The notes beneath the pieces are model-generated. The model saw nothing but the letters and a program-made list of their open reading frames with translations, did no database searches and was not told the DNA's origin. DNA of 8,016 nucleotides from Planctomycetales bacterium (GTDB lineage: Bacteria; Planctomycetota; Planctomycetia; Gemmatales; Gemmataceae). Below are positions 1 through 5,263 of this stretch, piece by piece (position 1 is the stretch's first letter; every line of letters begins with the position of its first letter). Position numbers and translations under genes: made by a program. The stretch covers positions 1 to 8,016 of the forward strand of contig JAGVLI010001058.1 in assembly GCA_020054355.1 (NCBI GenBank). The letters are read 5' to 3'.

Positions 1-110
1 AGCGGCGGAAACACCGGAGTAGGCGGCGGCAGGCGGTCCTGGGCGCGGCTGAAGTGCCAGCCGTTCGAGAGCAAAGCAGCCGCCAGGACGACGGTAAGCC
101 AGCGTGCCAT
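1..110 (-). CDS. N-terminus of a secreted or periplasmic protein (signal peptide; truncated by the window edge)
   Basis: Only the first 36 codons are inside the window. The translation begins MARWLTVVLAAALLSNG, continues to a SRA-QD junction, then becomes proline-rich (RLPPPTPVFPP). A positively charged start, a hydrophobic stretch at about residues 4-15 and an A-x-A-like cleavage context near residue 23 indicate a Sec signal peptide, so the product is probably exported. The ATG at 110 is chosen because a GGAGA Shine-Dalgarno sequence (positions 118-122) lies 7 nt upstream and a promoter-like pair lies at 154-182. It is separated from parE by about 200 bp and a large hairpin, so it is likely a separate transcription unit. 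The mature domain is outside the window and its function cannot be named. Confidence 0.72.
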   Translation of the reverse strand, partial: MARWLTVVLAAALLSNGWHFSRAQDRLPPPTPVFPP

Positions 111-153
111 CGAGGATTCTCCGCGCGAAGGGGCGGTGTACGAAAGGCTGCGG

Positions 154-182
154 CTTATACGAAGTGGCGGGCGGAGATACAA
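154..182 (-). promoter_or_regulatory. Putative sigma70-type promoter for the secreted-protein gene
   Basis: Reading the minus strand, TTGTAT (177-182) and TATAAG (154-159) are separated by exactly 17 bp. The -10 matches the consensus at 5 of 6 positions; the -35 is weak. A start about 7 nt downstream would give a leader of roughly 37 nt containing the GGAGA ribosome binding site. This is an inference from pattern only; planctomycete promoters are not well represented by the E. coli consensus. Confidence 0.4.
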
Positions 183-225
183 GACCGGACCAAATTCTCG
201 GTCATCGCTTGGGACTGCTTTTTGA

Positions 226-280
226 TTCGCGACGCTTCGGAGAAGCGTTGACGTCTAACGCTTCTACGAAGCGTCGCGAA
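226..280. repeat. Nested inverted repeat downstream of parE (REP/BIME-like or 3'-end hairpin)
   Basis: Arms 226-249 and 257-280 are 24 nt each and complementary at 23 of 24 positions, with a 7-nt loop (GACGTCT). Each arm is itself a small hairpin: ACGCTTC-GGA-GAAGCGT (232-248) and ACGCTTC-TAC-GAAGCGT (258-274). The element begins 32 nt after the parE stop codon, where a terminator would sit. The minus-strand transcript continues with an A-rich stretch (ATCAAAAAGC), not a U-tract, so it is not a canonical intrinsic terminator. It may cause factor-dependent termination, protect an mRNA 3' end, or be a mobile palindromic repeat. The rest of the parE-secreted gene interval holds only the promoter and ribosome binding site noted separately. 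Confidence 0.75.
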
Positions 281-312
281 CCGGCGGACTGCCGCGTTCG
301 TTCGCGAATGTG

Positions 313-2235
313 CTAAATATCCAGTTCCTCCGCCACCGCCAGCGCCGCTGAATCCATGATGAAGCGGTAGCGGTGCGCCGGGTCCTTGCCCAGCAGCTCG
401 ACGAACGCCTGGTCCGCTTCCAGGTTCGATTCGATGTTGACCTTCAGCAGCGTCCGGGTTTTCGGGTCGAGCGTGGTGTCGGCCAGCGTCTTGGGCGGCA
501 TCTCGCCCAGCCCCTTGAAGCGGGTGATGTCCGGCTTGGCATTGCTCTTGAGCGACGCCAGGATTTCTTCCTTGTGGGCGTCGTCGCGCGCCCAGTAGGT
601 CTCCTTGCCCACGTCGATGCGGTAGAGCGGCGGCTGCGCGATGTAGACGTGGCCCTTGCGGATCAGTTCCGTCATGTGGCGGAAGAAGAAGGCCAAGAGC
701 AGCGTGGAGATGTGATGGCCGTCGGCGTCCGCGTCCATCAGCAAGATGATCTTGCCGTAGCGCAGGCCGCCCAGGTCGAGCTTTTCGCCCACGCCCGCGC
801 CGATGGCCGAGACCAGGGCGGTCAGCTCGGCATTGGTCATCACCTTGTTCAGGGCCATGCCCTCGGCATTGAGGATCTTGCCGCGCAAGGGCAGCACCGC
901 CTGGTTCTTGTTGTTGCGGCCTTGCTTGGCGCTGCCGCCGGCGGAATCGCCCTCGACGACGAACAGTTCCGATTCGTCGAGGTCGGTCGATTTGCAGTCG
1001 GCCAGCTTGCCGGGCAGGTTCAGCCGGCGCTGCGTGACCGACTTGCGCTTGATCTCGCTGGCCGCTTCGCGTGACGCCAGCCGCGCTTTCGCCGCCAGCA
1101 CGATCCGGCCGACGATCTGGTCCGCCGCCGTCTTGTTGTTGTTCAGCCAGCCTTCCAGGGCCGGCCGGACGAAGTTGTCCACGGTCGCGGTCATTTCCTG
1201 GTTGTTGAGCTTTTCCTTGGTCTGCCCCTGGAACATCGGTTCGCGCAGGAAGACCGACAGCACGCCGACGATGCCTTCGCGAATGTCCTCTGCGGCAATC
1301 TCCAACCCCTTGACCTTGACCTCGTGGGTGGCCATGTAGTTGCGGATGGCCTTGGCGATGCCGGTCTTGAAGCCCGCTTCGTGCGTGCCGCCCGCCGACG
1401 TGCGAATGCCGTTGACGTAGGAGCGGATCACTTCATCCGTGGCTTCGGTCCACTGCAAGGCGACTTCCAGCTTCTCGCCGTTGGCGCGGACCACCGTGAA
1501 AGGCACTTCGTTGACCACCGGCTTCTGGGCATCGGCGACCAGCTTGGCCAGGAACTCCGGAATGCCGCCCGGATGGCTCAGCTCGAAGGTTTCCTTGGTG
1601 ATGTCGTTCTTGAAGGTGATCTTCAGCCCGCTGTGGATGTAGGACATGTCCTCCAGATGGGCCTTGATCAGATGCGGATCGAACTGCGTGGTCTTGAAGA
1701 TGTCCGGGTCCGGCTCGAAGTAGATGGACGTGCCGTGGCCGCGAAACGCGCCGAGCTTCTCCAGGCCGCCGACGGCCTTGCCGCGCTTGAAGGTCATTTC
1801 CCATTCGTAGCCGTCGCGGCGAATGGTGGCGATCAGCTTGCGCGACAGCGCGTTGACCACCGACGAACCGACGCCGTGCAAGCCGCCGGAATGGAAATAG
1901 GCTTCGTTGTCGCCGAACTTGCCACCGGCGTGCAGCGTGGTCAGCACCAGTTCGACGCCGGATTTCTTGAACTTGGGATGCGGATCGACGGGAATGCCCC
2001 GGCCATTGTCCACGATGGTGACGGCATCGCCAGACTTGTGCAGCGTGACCGTGATCGCGTCGGCATGACCGTTCAGGTATTCATCGACCGAGTTATCGAC
2101 GATTTCCCAGACCAGGTGATGCAGGCCCTTGCGGTCCACATCGCCGATATACATCGCCGGCCGTTTGCGGACCGGCTCCAGACCTTCCAGGACCGTCAGT
2201 GAATCGGCAGTCGTGTATTTGGCGGCGGCGCTCAT
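313..2235 (-). CDS. parE: Type IIA DNA topoisomerase subunit B, ParE-like (ATPase and TOPRIM)
   Basis: This 640-aa protein is the ATP-binding subunit of a type IIA topoisomerase. It supplies the ATP-driven gate and the metal-binding TOPRIM half of the cleavage centre, partnering the A subunit at 5264-7639. Visible motifs are PAMYIG (26-31), the ATPase box EIVDNSVDE (44-52), DNGRGIP (76-82), the lid motif GGLHGVG (117-123), the transducer QTK motif (338-340), EGDSAGG (428-434) and DADADG (501-506) of TOPRIM, and RFKGLGEM (572-579) near the C-terminus. It is about 640 residues long and lacks the roughly 170-residue insertion of enterobacterial GyrB. The start has only a purine-rich GAGAGAG upstream. 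It follows Uma2 by 26 nt and ends 32 nt before a large hairpin. ParE is preferred over GyrB because the partner lacks a canonical GyrA box; gyrase B is the alternative name. Confidence 0.93.
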   Translation of the reverse strand: MSAAAKYTTADSLTVLEGLEPVRKRPAMYIGDVDRKGLHHLVWEIVDNSVDEYLNGHADAITVTLHKSGDAVTIVDNGRGIPVDPHPKFKKSGVELVLTTLHAGGKFGDNEAYFHSGGLHGVGSSVVNALSRKLIATIRRDGYEWEMTFKRGKAVGGLEKLGAFRGHGTSIYFEPDPDIFKTTQFDPHLIKAHLEDMSYIHSGLKITFKNDITKETFELSHPGGIPEFLAKLVADAQKPVVNEVPFTVVRANGEKLEVALQWTEATDEVIRSYVNGIRTSAGGTHEAGFKTGIAKAIRNYMATHEVKVKGLEIAAEDIREGIVGVLSVFLREPMFQGQTKEKLNNQEMTATVDNFVRPALEGWLNNNKTAADQIVGRIVLAAKARLASREAASEIKRKSVTQRRLNLPGKLADCKSTDLDESELFVVEGDSAGGSAKQGRNNKNQAVLPLRGKILNAEGMALNKVMTNAELTALVSAIGAGVGEKLDLGGLRYGKIILLMDADADGHHISTLLLAFFFRHMTELIRKGHVYIAQPPLYRIDVGKETYWARDDAHKEEILASLKSNAKPDITRFKGLGEMPPKTLADTTLDPKTRTLLKVNIESNLEADQAFVELLGKDPAHRYRFIMDSAALAVAEELDI

Positions 2236-2261
2236 GCAACTAGCTCTCTCGGCTCCGAAAA

Positions 2262-2825
2262 TCAGGCAAACACATCGTTGACGGCGATCCGCCAGCCGGG
2301 CACGGCCGGCTCGGCGTCGGCGGTATCTCCCTTGCGAAAGACCATCGGCTGCGCTGGCGCTGCGGCGCGATACAGCGTCACGGTTTCCGCCAGCGGATCG
2401 ACGTCCCAGACGGCCAGCGTGCCGGCGGCGAAGTAATCCTCGCGCTTGGCGGCATACTCAGTGTCTGCCCCCAAACCGTAGTCATTCTCACTGCGCACCT
2501 CGGCGGCGAAGGTCGGCGGGCCTTCGATGAAGCGCATCAAGTTGGCTGGCAACGGGCCGTCGTAGTACGAGGCATCGGGCGAAAATGACTCTCGGCCGGA
2601 CGGCAGTTCCGGAACGGCGTAACCCAGATTGTCCGTGTAGGCGTGTCCCCGGCCTCTTTGCTTGGTGTAGACTCGCAGGCTCACGTAAATGTTGCCCGCA
2701 GTCTCGCTGGGGCGGACGCCAGTTGCCATATATGGGACGATCCTTCCCCCGATCAGCTCGGCCTTGCCCTCCGTGCGATACAGGTCGTCCAAGGTTGCGC
2801 GAGCCTGTCCGATAGTTGCCATCAT
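2262..2825 (-). CDS. Uma2-family (DUF820) putative PD-(D/E)XK nuclease
   Basis: This 187-aa protein has the Uma2 layout. An N-terminal segment, E-L-I-G-G-R-I-V (23-30), is the usual strand-turn-strand. It is followed by SFSPDASYYDG (80-90) with the PD aspartate D84, PPTFAAEVRSEND (103-115) with the acidic E109, and KREDYFAAG...VWDVDP (127-144) with candidate lysine K127. These match the family's restriction-nuclease-like core. Uma2 proteins are abundant in Planctomycetota and Cyanobacteria; their biological role and substrate are not settled, so nuclease activity is inferred from fold. Two adjacent ATGs exist; an AGGAGG lies 4 nt from the first and 7 nt from the second (2822), so the second may be the true start. 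It lies 25 nt after the preceding gene and 26 nt before parE, consistent with co-transcription. Confidence 0.88.
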   Translation of the reverse strand: MMATIGQARATLDDLYRTEGKAELIGGRIVPYMATGVRPSETAGNIYVSLRVYTKQRGRGHAYTDNLGYAVPELPSGRESFSPDASYYDGPLPANLMRFIEGPPTFAAEVRSENDYGLGADTEYAAKREDYFAAGTLAVWDVDPLAETVTLYRAAAPAQPMVFRKGDTADAEPAVPGWRIAVNDVFA

Positions 2826-2829
2826 GCAC

Positions 2830-2835
2830 CCTCCT
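2830..2835 (-). promoter_or_regulatory. Strong Shine-Dalgarno (AGGAGG) for the Uma2 gene
   Basis: A full AGGAGG is present in the 25-nt gap between the unknown-function gene and Uma2. It is 4 nt from the ATG at 2825 and 7 nt from the ATG at 2822, which favours translation from the second ATG. It is the best ribosome binding site I noticed in the cluster, suggesting Uma2 is translated efficiently in its own right rather than only by coupling. Confidence 0.7.
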
Positions 2836-2850
2836 CACCGGCGTGAAGCT

Positions 2851-3564
2851 CTACAGCGTCCCGCCGTTGGGCCAGTATTTCCAGTGCGTGTTCGGCGGCT
2901 CGGTCGGCTTGTAGAAGGCCGGGTCGCCGCCGACCAGCATCCGCGAGAGCATGCGGAAGGTGTTGCTGGCGCTGGGCAGCACGCCCTTGGCCAGGTCGGG
3001 ATGGTGCCATTCGTCCAGGACCAGCACTTCCGGCAGATCGGCCGGCACCCGCTGCCGCAGCTCGTCCTCGGTGGCCAGCAGGAAGTCACGATACTTCGGC
3101 GTCAGGGCACGCAGCAATTCGGCGACCCTGATGCGGGGCGGCTGCTGCAACGCGATGCCCTTGGCCATCAGGTTGCCGGGGCTGAGATCGAGCGAGGCGA
3201 CGTGCCCCCGGATGCGCAGGCTCTTGGCGCCGTCGCGGACGAACTGGCCGTCGTCGGTGAAGGTCGGCCCGTCGGGACCGTCAAAGGTCATGCCGATGAA
3301 ATCCTGATCGGCGACGCCTGGCGGCCGGTCGAGGCAATTGCCGAAGCGATACAGGCAATTGACGATGCCGTTGTGCCCGCCGATGTGCGCGTGAAAGCCG
3401 AGATGCTCGATGATGAGCGCCCAGCGGGTTTCGTCCCGGTAGGCGTACAGGCGCACGTCGGCGAGGGCGACGTAGCCGTTGTCGAGCATCGGAAACGTGT
3501 ACGCCTTGGCGCAGTCGTCCAGCTGCCGCTGGATGTCCGCGACCCGGTAGTTACCCTGGCCCAT
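2851..3564 (-). CDS. Conserved protein of unknown function (DUF7003-like)
   Basis: This 237-aa protein has no signal peptide or membrane segment. Its N-terminal part reads RVADIQRQLDDCAKAYTFPMLDNGYV (residues 7-32, with the diagnostic FPMLDNGYV at 24-32), then a strand-rich region with YAYRDETRWALIIEHLGF (40-57), GGHNGIVNCLYRFGNCL (62-78), and later DEWHHPDL (184-191). I associate this pattern from memory with a domain of unknown function in the DUF7003 group, but could not search. The frame is open back to a GTG at 3648, but ATG 3564 is chosen because AGAGGG lies 5 nt upstream and the family-like sequence begins just after it. A 91-nt gap separates it from the toxin gene and 25 nt from Uma2. 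The conserved D, H and W residues hint at a ligand-binding or enzymatic pocket, but no function should be assigned. Confidence 0.75.
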   Translation of the reverse strand: MGQGNYRVADIQRQLDDCAKAYTFPMLDNGYVALADVRLYAYRDETRWALIIEHLGFHAHIGGHNGIVNCLYRFGNCLDRPPGVADQDFIGMTFDGPDGPTFTDDGQFVRDGAKSLRIRGHVASLDLSPGNLMAKGIALQQPPRIRVAELLRALTPKYRDFLLATEDELRQRVPADLPEVLVLDEWHHPDLAKGVLPSASNTFRMLSRMLVGGDPAFYKPTEPPNTHWKYWPNGGTL

Positions 3565-3655
3565 GAGGTCCCTCTTGGTCAATGAAAGTGTCCGATCGCC
3601 CGCCCGGCTGGTCTGTTCCTGCCACTTCCCGATGCTATCGAATACCACCCGCCCG

Positions 3656-3997
3656 CTACAGTTTCAACAAAAGACGCAGCTTTACTTCGACTTCCTGCCA
3701 GACGATAGGCGACAATCCTCCCAGCAAGCGAACCAGGTCCGAGTGGTGGATCGTCGCCAGCTTGTGGAGTCGGAGGATGGATGCCGTCTTCAGGTTGGTG
3801 CCCTTGCAGCTTGGCTGGCTCGGATCGAGCAGAATATCGGTCGGCAAAAGACTCGTGGGAACGACAGAGGTAATGTAGCCGACCAGGACCTCGGGCACGG
3901 GACCGACCGGTCCCGTCAGCAACAGGACCGGGCGAACCTTGGCGCCAACGGTTCCTCCAAACGGGAACGAGGCCAGGTAGATTTCACCGGGGTTCAT
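3656..3997 (-). CDS. PemK/MazF-like toxin (putative endoribonuclease)
   Basis: This 113-aa protein begins MNPGEIYLASFPF, the characteristic PemK/MazF opening strand, followed by K20-x-R22-P23-VLLL, the motif that carries the catalytic arginine of MazF enzymes, and YITS (41-44), where the family places its Ser/Thr. DILLDPSQPSCKG (54-66) and LKTASILRLHKLATI (69-83) match the later family strands. Length is close to the usual 110-120 aa. MazF toxins cut single-stranded RNA at short sequences and stop growth when freed from an antitoxin; that activity is inferred here. The start at 3997 is chosen over an upstream one because it matches the family N-terminus and its ATG overlaps the TGA stop of the preceding gene (ATGA), implying translational coupling. 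Other members' cleavage specificities cannot be transferred. Confidence 0.85.
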   Translation of the reverse strand: MNPGEIYLASFPFGGTVGAKVRPVLLLTGPVGPVPEVLVGYITSVVPTSLLPTDILLDPSQPSCKGTNLKTASILRLHKLATIHHSDLVRLLGGLSPIVWQEVEVKLRLLLKL

Positions 3998-4227
3998 GTC
4001 ACCGGCTTTCCGTCGTTCAGGGTGTAGATGTCCTCGCGCGGATCGCTCCAATCGGCTGCCCAGGCTTGCGCCACTGCTTGCGACCAGTTCGCCGAAGCCT
4101 CGGATTCTTCGTTGTCAGCCGGCACTTCCAGAATGATCTTCACCAGCCCCGGCCGCACCTCGGCAGGCACCGCCAGCGACAGCTGATGTTGCTCATTTAC
4201 CAAGCCGACCAATTCAATGGTCTTCAT
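3994..4227 (-). CDS. Putative antitoxin of the PemK/MazF-like toxin
   Basis: This 77-aa acidic protein starts MKTIELVGLVNEQHQLSL, then a VPAEVRPGLVKIILEVP strand pattern (20-36), an E/A-rich linker, and a C-terminal WAADWSDPREDIYTLNDGKPV tail (57-76, V76 followed by a final T). The layout of an N-terminal beta-rich part with an extended acidic C-terminal toxin-binding tail is usual for antitoxins, although no AbrB, RHH or HTH fold can be confirmed by eye. The main evidence is context: it lies directly upstream of the toxin and overlaps it by 4 nt. ATG 4227 is preferred to an in-frame GTG at 4269, which would add a 14-residue extension just after the previous stop; the ribosome binding site is weak (AAAGG about 10 nt upstream). 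The 45-nt gap upstream could hold an autoregulatory promoter, but none is convincing. Confidence 0.75.
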   Translation of the reverse strand: MKTIELVGLVNEQHQLSLAVPAEVRPGLVKIILEVPADNEESEASANWSQAVAQAWAADWSDPREDIYTLNDGKPVT

Positions 4228-4272
4228 CGATTCCAGCCTTTCACGAGCCGAGCCAAGGATGTATCGCACCGT

Positions 4273-4524
4273 CTATTGTTCGTAGCGCTTCTTGAGGATC
4301 GTGCCGTTCACCGCGTCGATGATGTAGTGCGGGCCGCCGCCTGCCATCAATGGTTTGGTGAGTTCGTAATCGACGTGCCAGCCGTCCTCGTCCAATACGA
4401 CGATGATTCGGTATCCCGACAAGTCCCGATAGGCTAGCTCCGCATCGGCCTGGGCGATCTGCAAAGCCTGATGGCAGGAGACACGCGGTCGATCTGTTGG
4501 TCGGGCAGTCTCGATGGCAGCCAT
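4273..4524 (-). CDS. PepSY-like small protein, copy 2
   Basis: This 83-aa protein is a paralogue of the one at 5043-5252: 54 of the last 69 residues are identical. The core has an N-terminal helix (CHQALQIAQADAELAYRD), a D-G-W-H-V-D-Y-E strand, a glycine turn GGGPHY and the ending IIDAVNGTIL. This resembles PepSY domains (W-x-V-x-Y then x-ID-A-x-TG-x-IL); NTF2-fold immunity proteins (Imm-NTF2) have a similar GG...ID...G.IL ending and are the main alternative. It has 14 extra N-terminal residues (MAAIETARPTDRPR) not found in copy 1 and no signal peptide, so it is predicted cytoplasmic. ATG 4524 is favoured by AAGGAG 9 nt upstream. It starts 23 nt after the JAB gene, so co-expression is likely. 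A role in inhibiting or regulating the JAB protein is inference. Confidence 0.78.
   Translation of the reverse strand: MAAIETARPTDRPRVSCHQALQIAQADAELAYRDLSGYRIIVVLDEDGWHVDYELTKPLMAGGGPHYIIDAVNGTILKKRYEQ
4277..4341 (-). repeat. Direct repeat, unit 2 (3' end of PepSY-like copy 2)
   Basis: These 65 nt match 5047-5111 at 63 of 65 positions, in the same orientation and offset by 770 bp. They encode the C-terminal GGGPHYIIDAVNGTIL-type segment of the two small paralogues. Similarity drops toward the 5' part of the genes. Near-identity at the DNA level suggests a recent duplication or gene conversion. Confidence 0.9.
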
Positions 4525-4547
4525 TCTCGCCTGCTCCTTCCCTTCGT

Positions 4548-4985
4548 TCAAGGTGGGTATCCAGGGCCTCCGGCAAGACCGCCTCGACGGCTGGCGGGTC
4601 CAGTGCAGTAATCTCCATCGTCCGCACGAATCAACCAAGGCACCCCTGTCAGCGTCGCGGAAAGCTGATCGGTCGGACTCGGTCCTGGTTCCCATCCTTC
4701 CGCGGTTGGGTTCGGATGCGTGTGGAACGTTCCCACGATGACCGAACCTGCCAGCAGCGGGGGATTGCCGAGATACAAATTCGCCCGTTGTCCAGTGGGC
4801 GCGATTTCAATGGACAGTCGTCCATTCGCGCTATCCAAATAAATCCAGCCGCCTTCTTCATGCCGTTGCAGCGGATCGCCGGGCAACGAATCCACCCATG
4901 CTTGAGCCAGCGCTGCTTGCACTAGCCGATCAGCAAGCAGTTCGGCCACCGTGGGTGCCCAGGTGGGCGGGTTGCCCGGCGTCAT
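4548..4985 (-). CDS. JAB/JAMM-domain putative zinc metallopeptidase
   Basis: This 145-aa protein is essentially one JAB (MPN/JAMM) domain. The family's active site is visible: an acidic pair EE at 43-44 in HEEGGWIY, then VGTFHTHPNP with H88-x-H90, and GPSPTD with S103-x-x-D106. The gap between H90 and S103 is 12 residues where the classical JAMM motif has 7; the inserted TAEGWEPG-like loop occurs in DUF4329-like bacterial JAB proteins. The C-terminus RRGGLAGGPGYPP fits full-length relatives as I recall them. JAMM enzymes are zinc isopeptidases that cleave ubiquitin-like or other linkages; the substrate is unknown here. There is no signal peptide or secretion domain. ATG 4985 is chosen with GAGG 7 nt upstream; a TTG two codons earlier is possible. 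The gene is sandwiched between two PepSY-like paralogues, a strong hint of a functional set. Confidence 0.85.
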   Translation of the reverse strand: MTPGNPPTWAPTVAELLADRLVQAALAQAWVDSLPGDPLQRHEEGGWIYLDSANGRLSIEIAPTGQRANLYLGNPPLLAGSVIVGTFHTHPNPTAEGWEPGPSPTDQLSATLTGVPWLIRADDGDYCTGPASRRGGLAGGPGYPP

Positions 4986-5042
4986 TTCCAATCCTCATTC
5001 TGCTCTCGTCTTTCTCACGGATGAAGCAGACATCCAGGCCGC

Positions 5043-5252
5043 TCACTGTTCGTAGCGCTTCTGGAGGATCGTGCCGTTCACCGCGTCGATGATGTAATGC
5101 GGGCCGCCGCCGTGCAAGCGCGGATTCTTCAACTCATAATCGACGTGCCAGCCATCGTCTTCCAGGCTCAGCTGGATGCGGTATCCCGACAAATCTCGGT
5201 ACGCTTGCTCCGCATCGGCCTGGGCAATCCGCAGCGCTTGGTGGCAGGTCAT
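5043..5252 (-). CDS. PepSY-like small protein, copy 1
   Basis: This 69-aa protein opens MTCHQALRIAQADAEQAYRD, then YRIQLSLEDDGWHVDYELK, a glycine turn (GGGPHY) and the ending IIDAVNGTILQKRYEQ. The conserved W-H-V-D-Y and IIDAVNGTIL match the second half of PepSY domains, with an Imm-NTF2 immunity protein as alternative. PepSY modules occur in peptidase propeptides and regulatory proteins and are thought to restrain peptidases. ATG 5252 is preferred because GAGG sits 9 nt upstream; an ATG at 5261 would add MRR and begin 2 nt after the parC stop. The gene is thus almost fused to the parC 3' end and probably relies on parC transcription. The next gene, 57 nt downstream, is the JAB protein. It is too short to contain anything beyond this single domain. 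Confidence 0.78.
   Translation of the reverse strand: MTCHQALRIAQADAEQAYRDLSGYRIQLSLEDDGWHVDYELKNPRLHGGGPHYIIDAVNGTILQKRYEQ
5047..5111 (-). repeat. Direct repeat, unit 1 (3' end of PepSY-like copy 1)
   Basis: Partner of 4277-4341, 63 of 65 nt identical in direct orientation. Homologous recombination between the two units would delete about 770 bp, including the entire JAB gene and one PepSY-like copy, leaving one chimeric small gene. Confidence 0.9.
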
Positions 5253-5263
5253 TCTTCGCATCC

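Noticed and set aside
226..280. Calling the hairpins at 226..280 and 7752..7808 intrinsic terminators
   Set aside because: Neither is followed by a U-tract on the minus-strand transcript, and both have nested palindromes more typical of REP-like repeats, so they are listed as repeats.
54..316. Small plus-strand open frames at the left edge
   Set aside because: They overlap the signal-peptide gene, its promoter region and the palindrome, have no ribosome binding site of note and no recognisable domain.
1324..2202. A 292-aa plus-strand open frame antisense to parE (and a similar 233-aa one at 373..1074)
   Set aside because: Same GC-rich antisense artefact; conserved ATPase and TOPRIM motifs are read from the minus strand.
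2689..3585. A 298-aa plus-strand open frame opposite Uma2 and the unknown-function gene
   Set aside because: No recognisable domain and antisense-type composition, whereas the minus strand gives Uma2 motifs and good ribosome binding sites.
4273..5252. Interpreting the JAB gene as part of a CBASS or bacterial ubiquitin-like conjugation operon
   Set aside because: No E1, E2, ubiquitin-like, cyclase or effector gene is present nearby, so only a JAB/PepSY-like pairing is supported.
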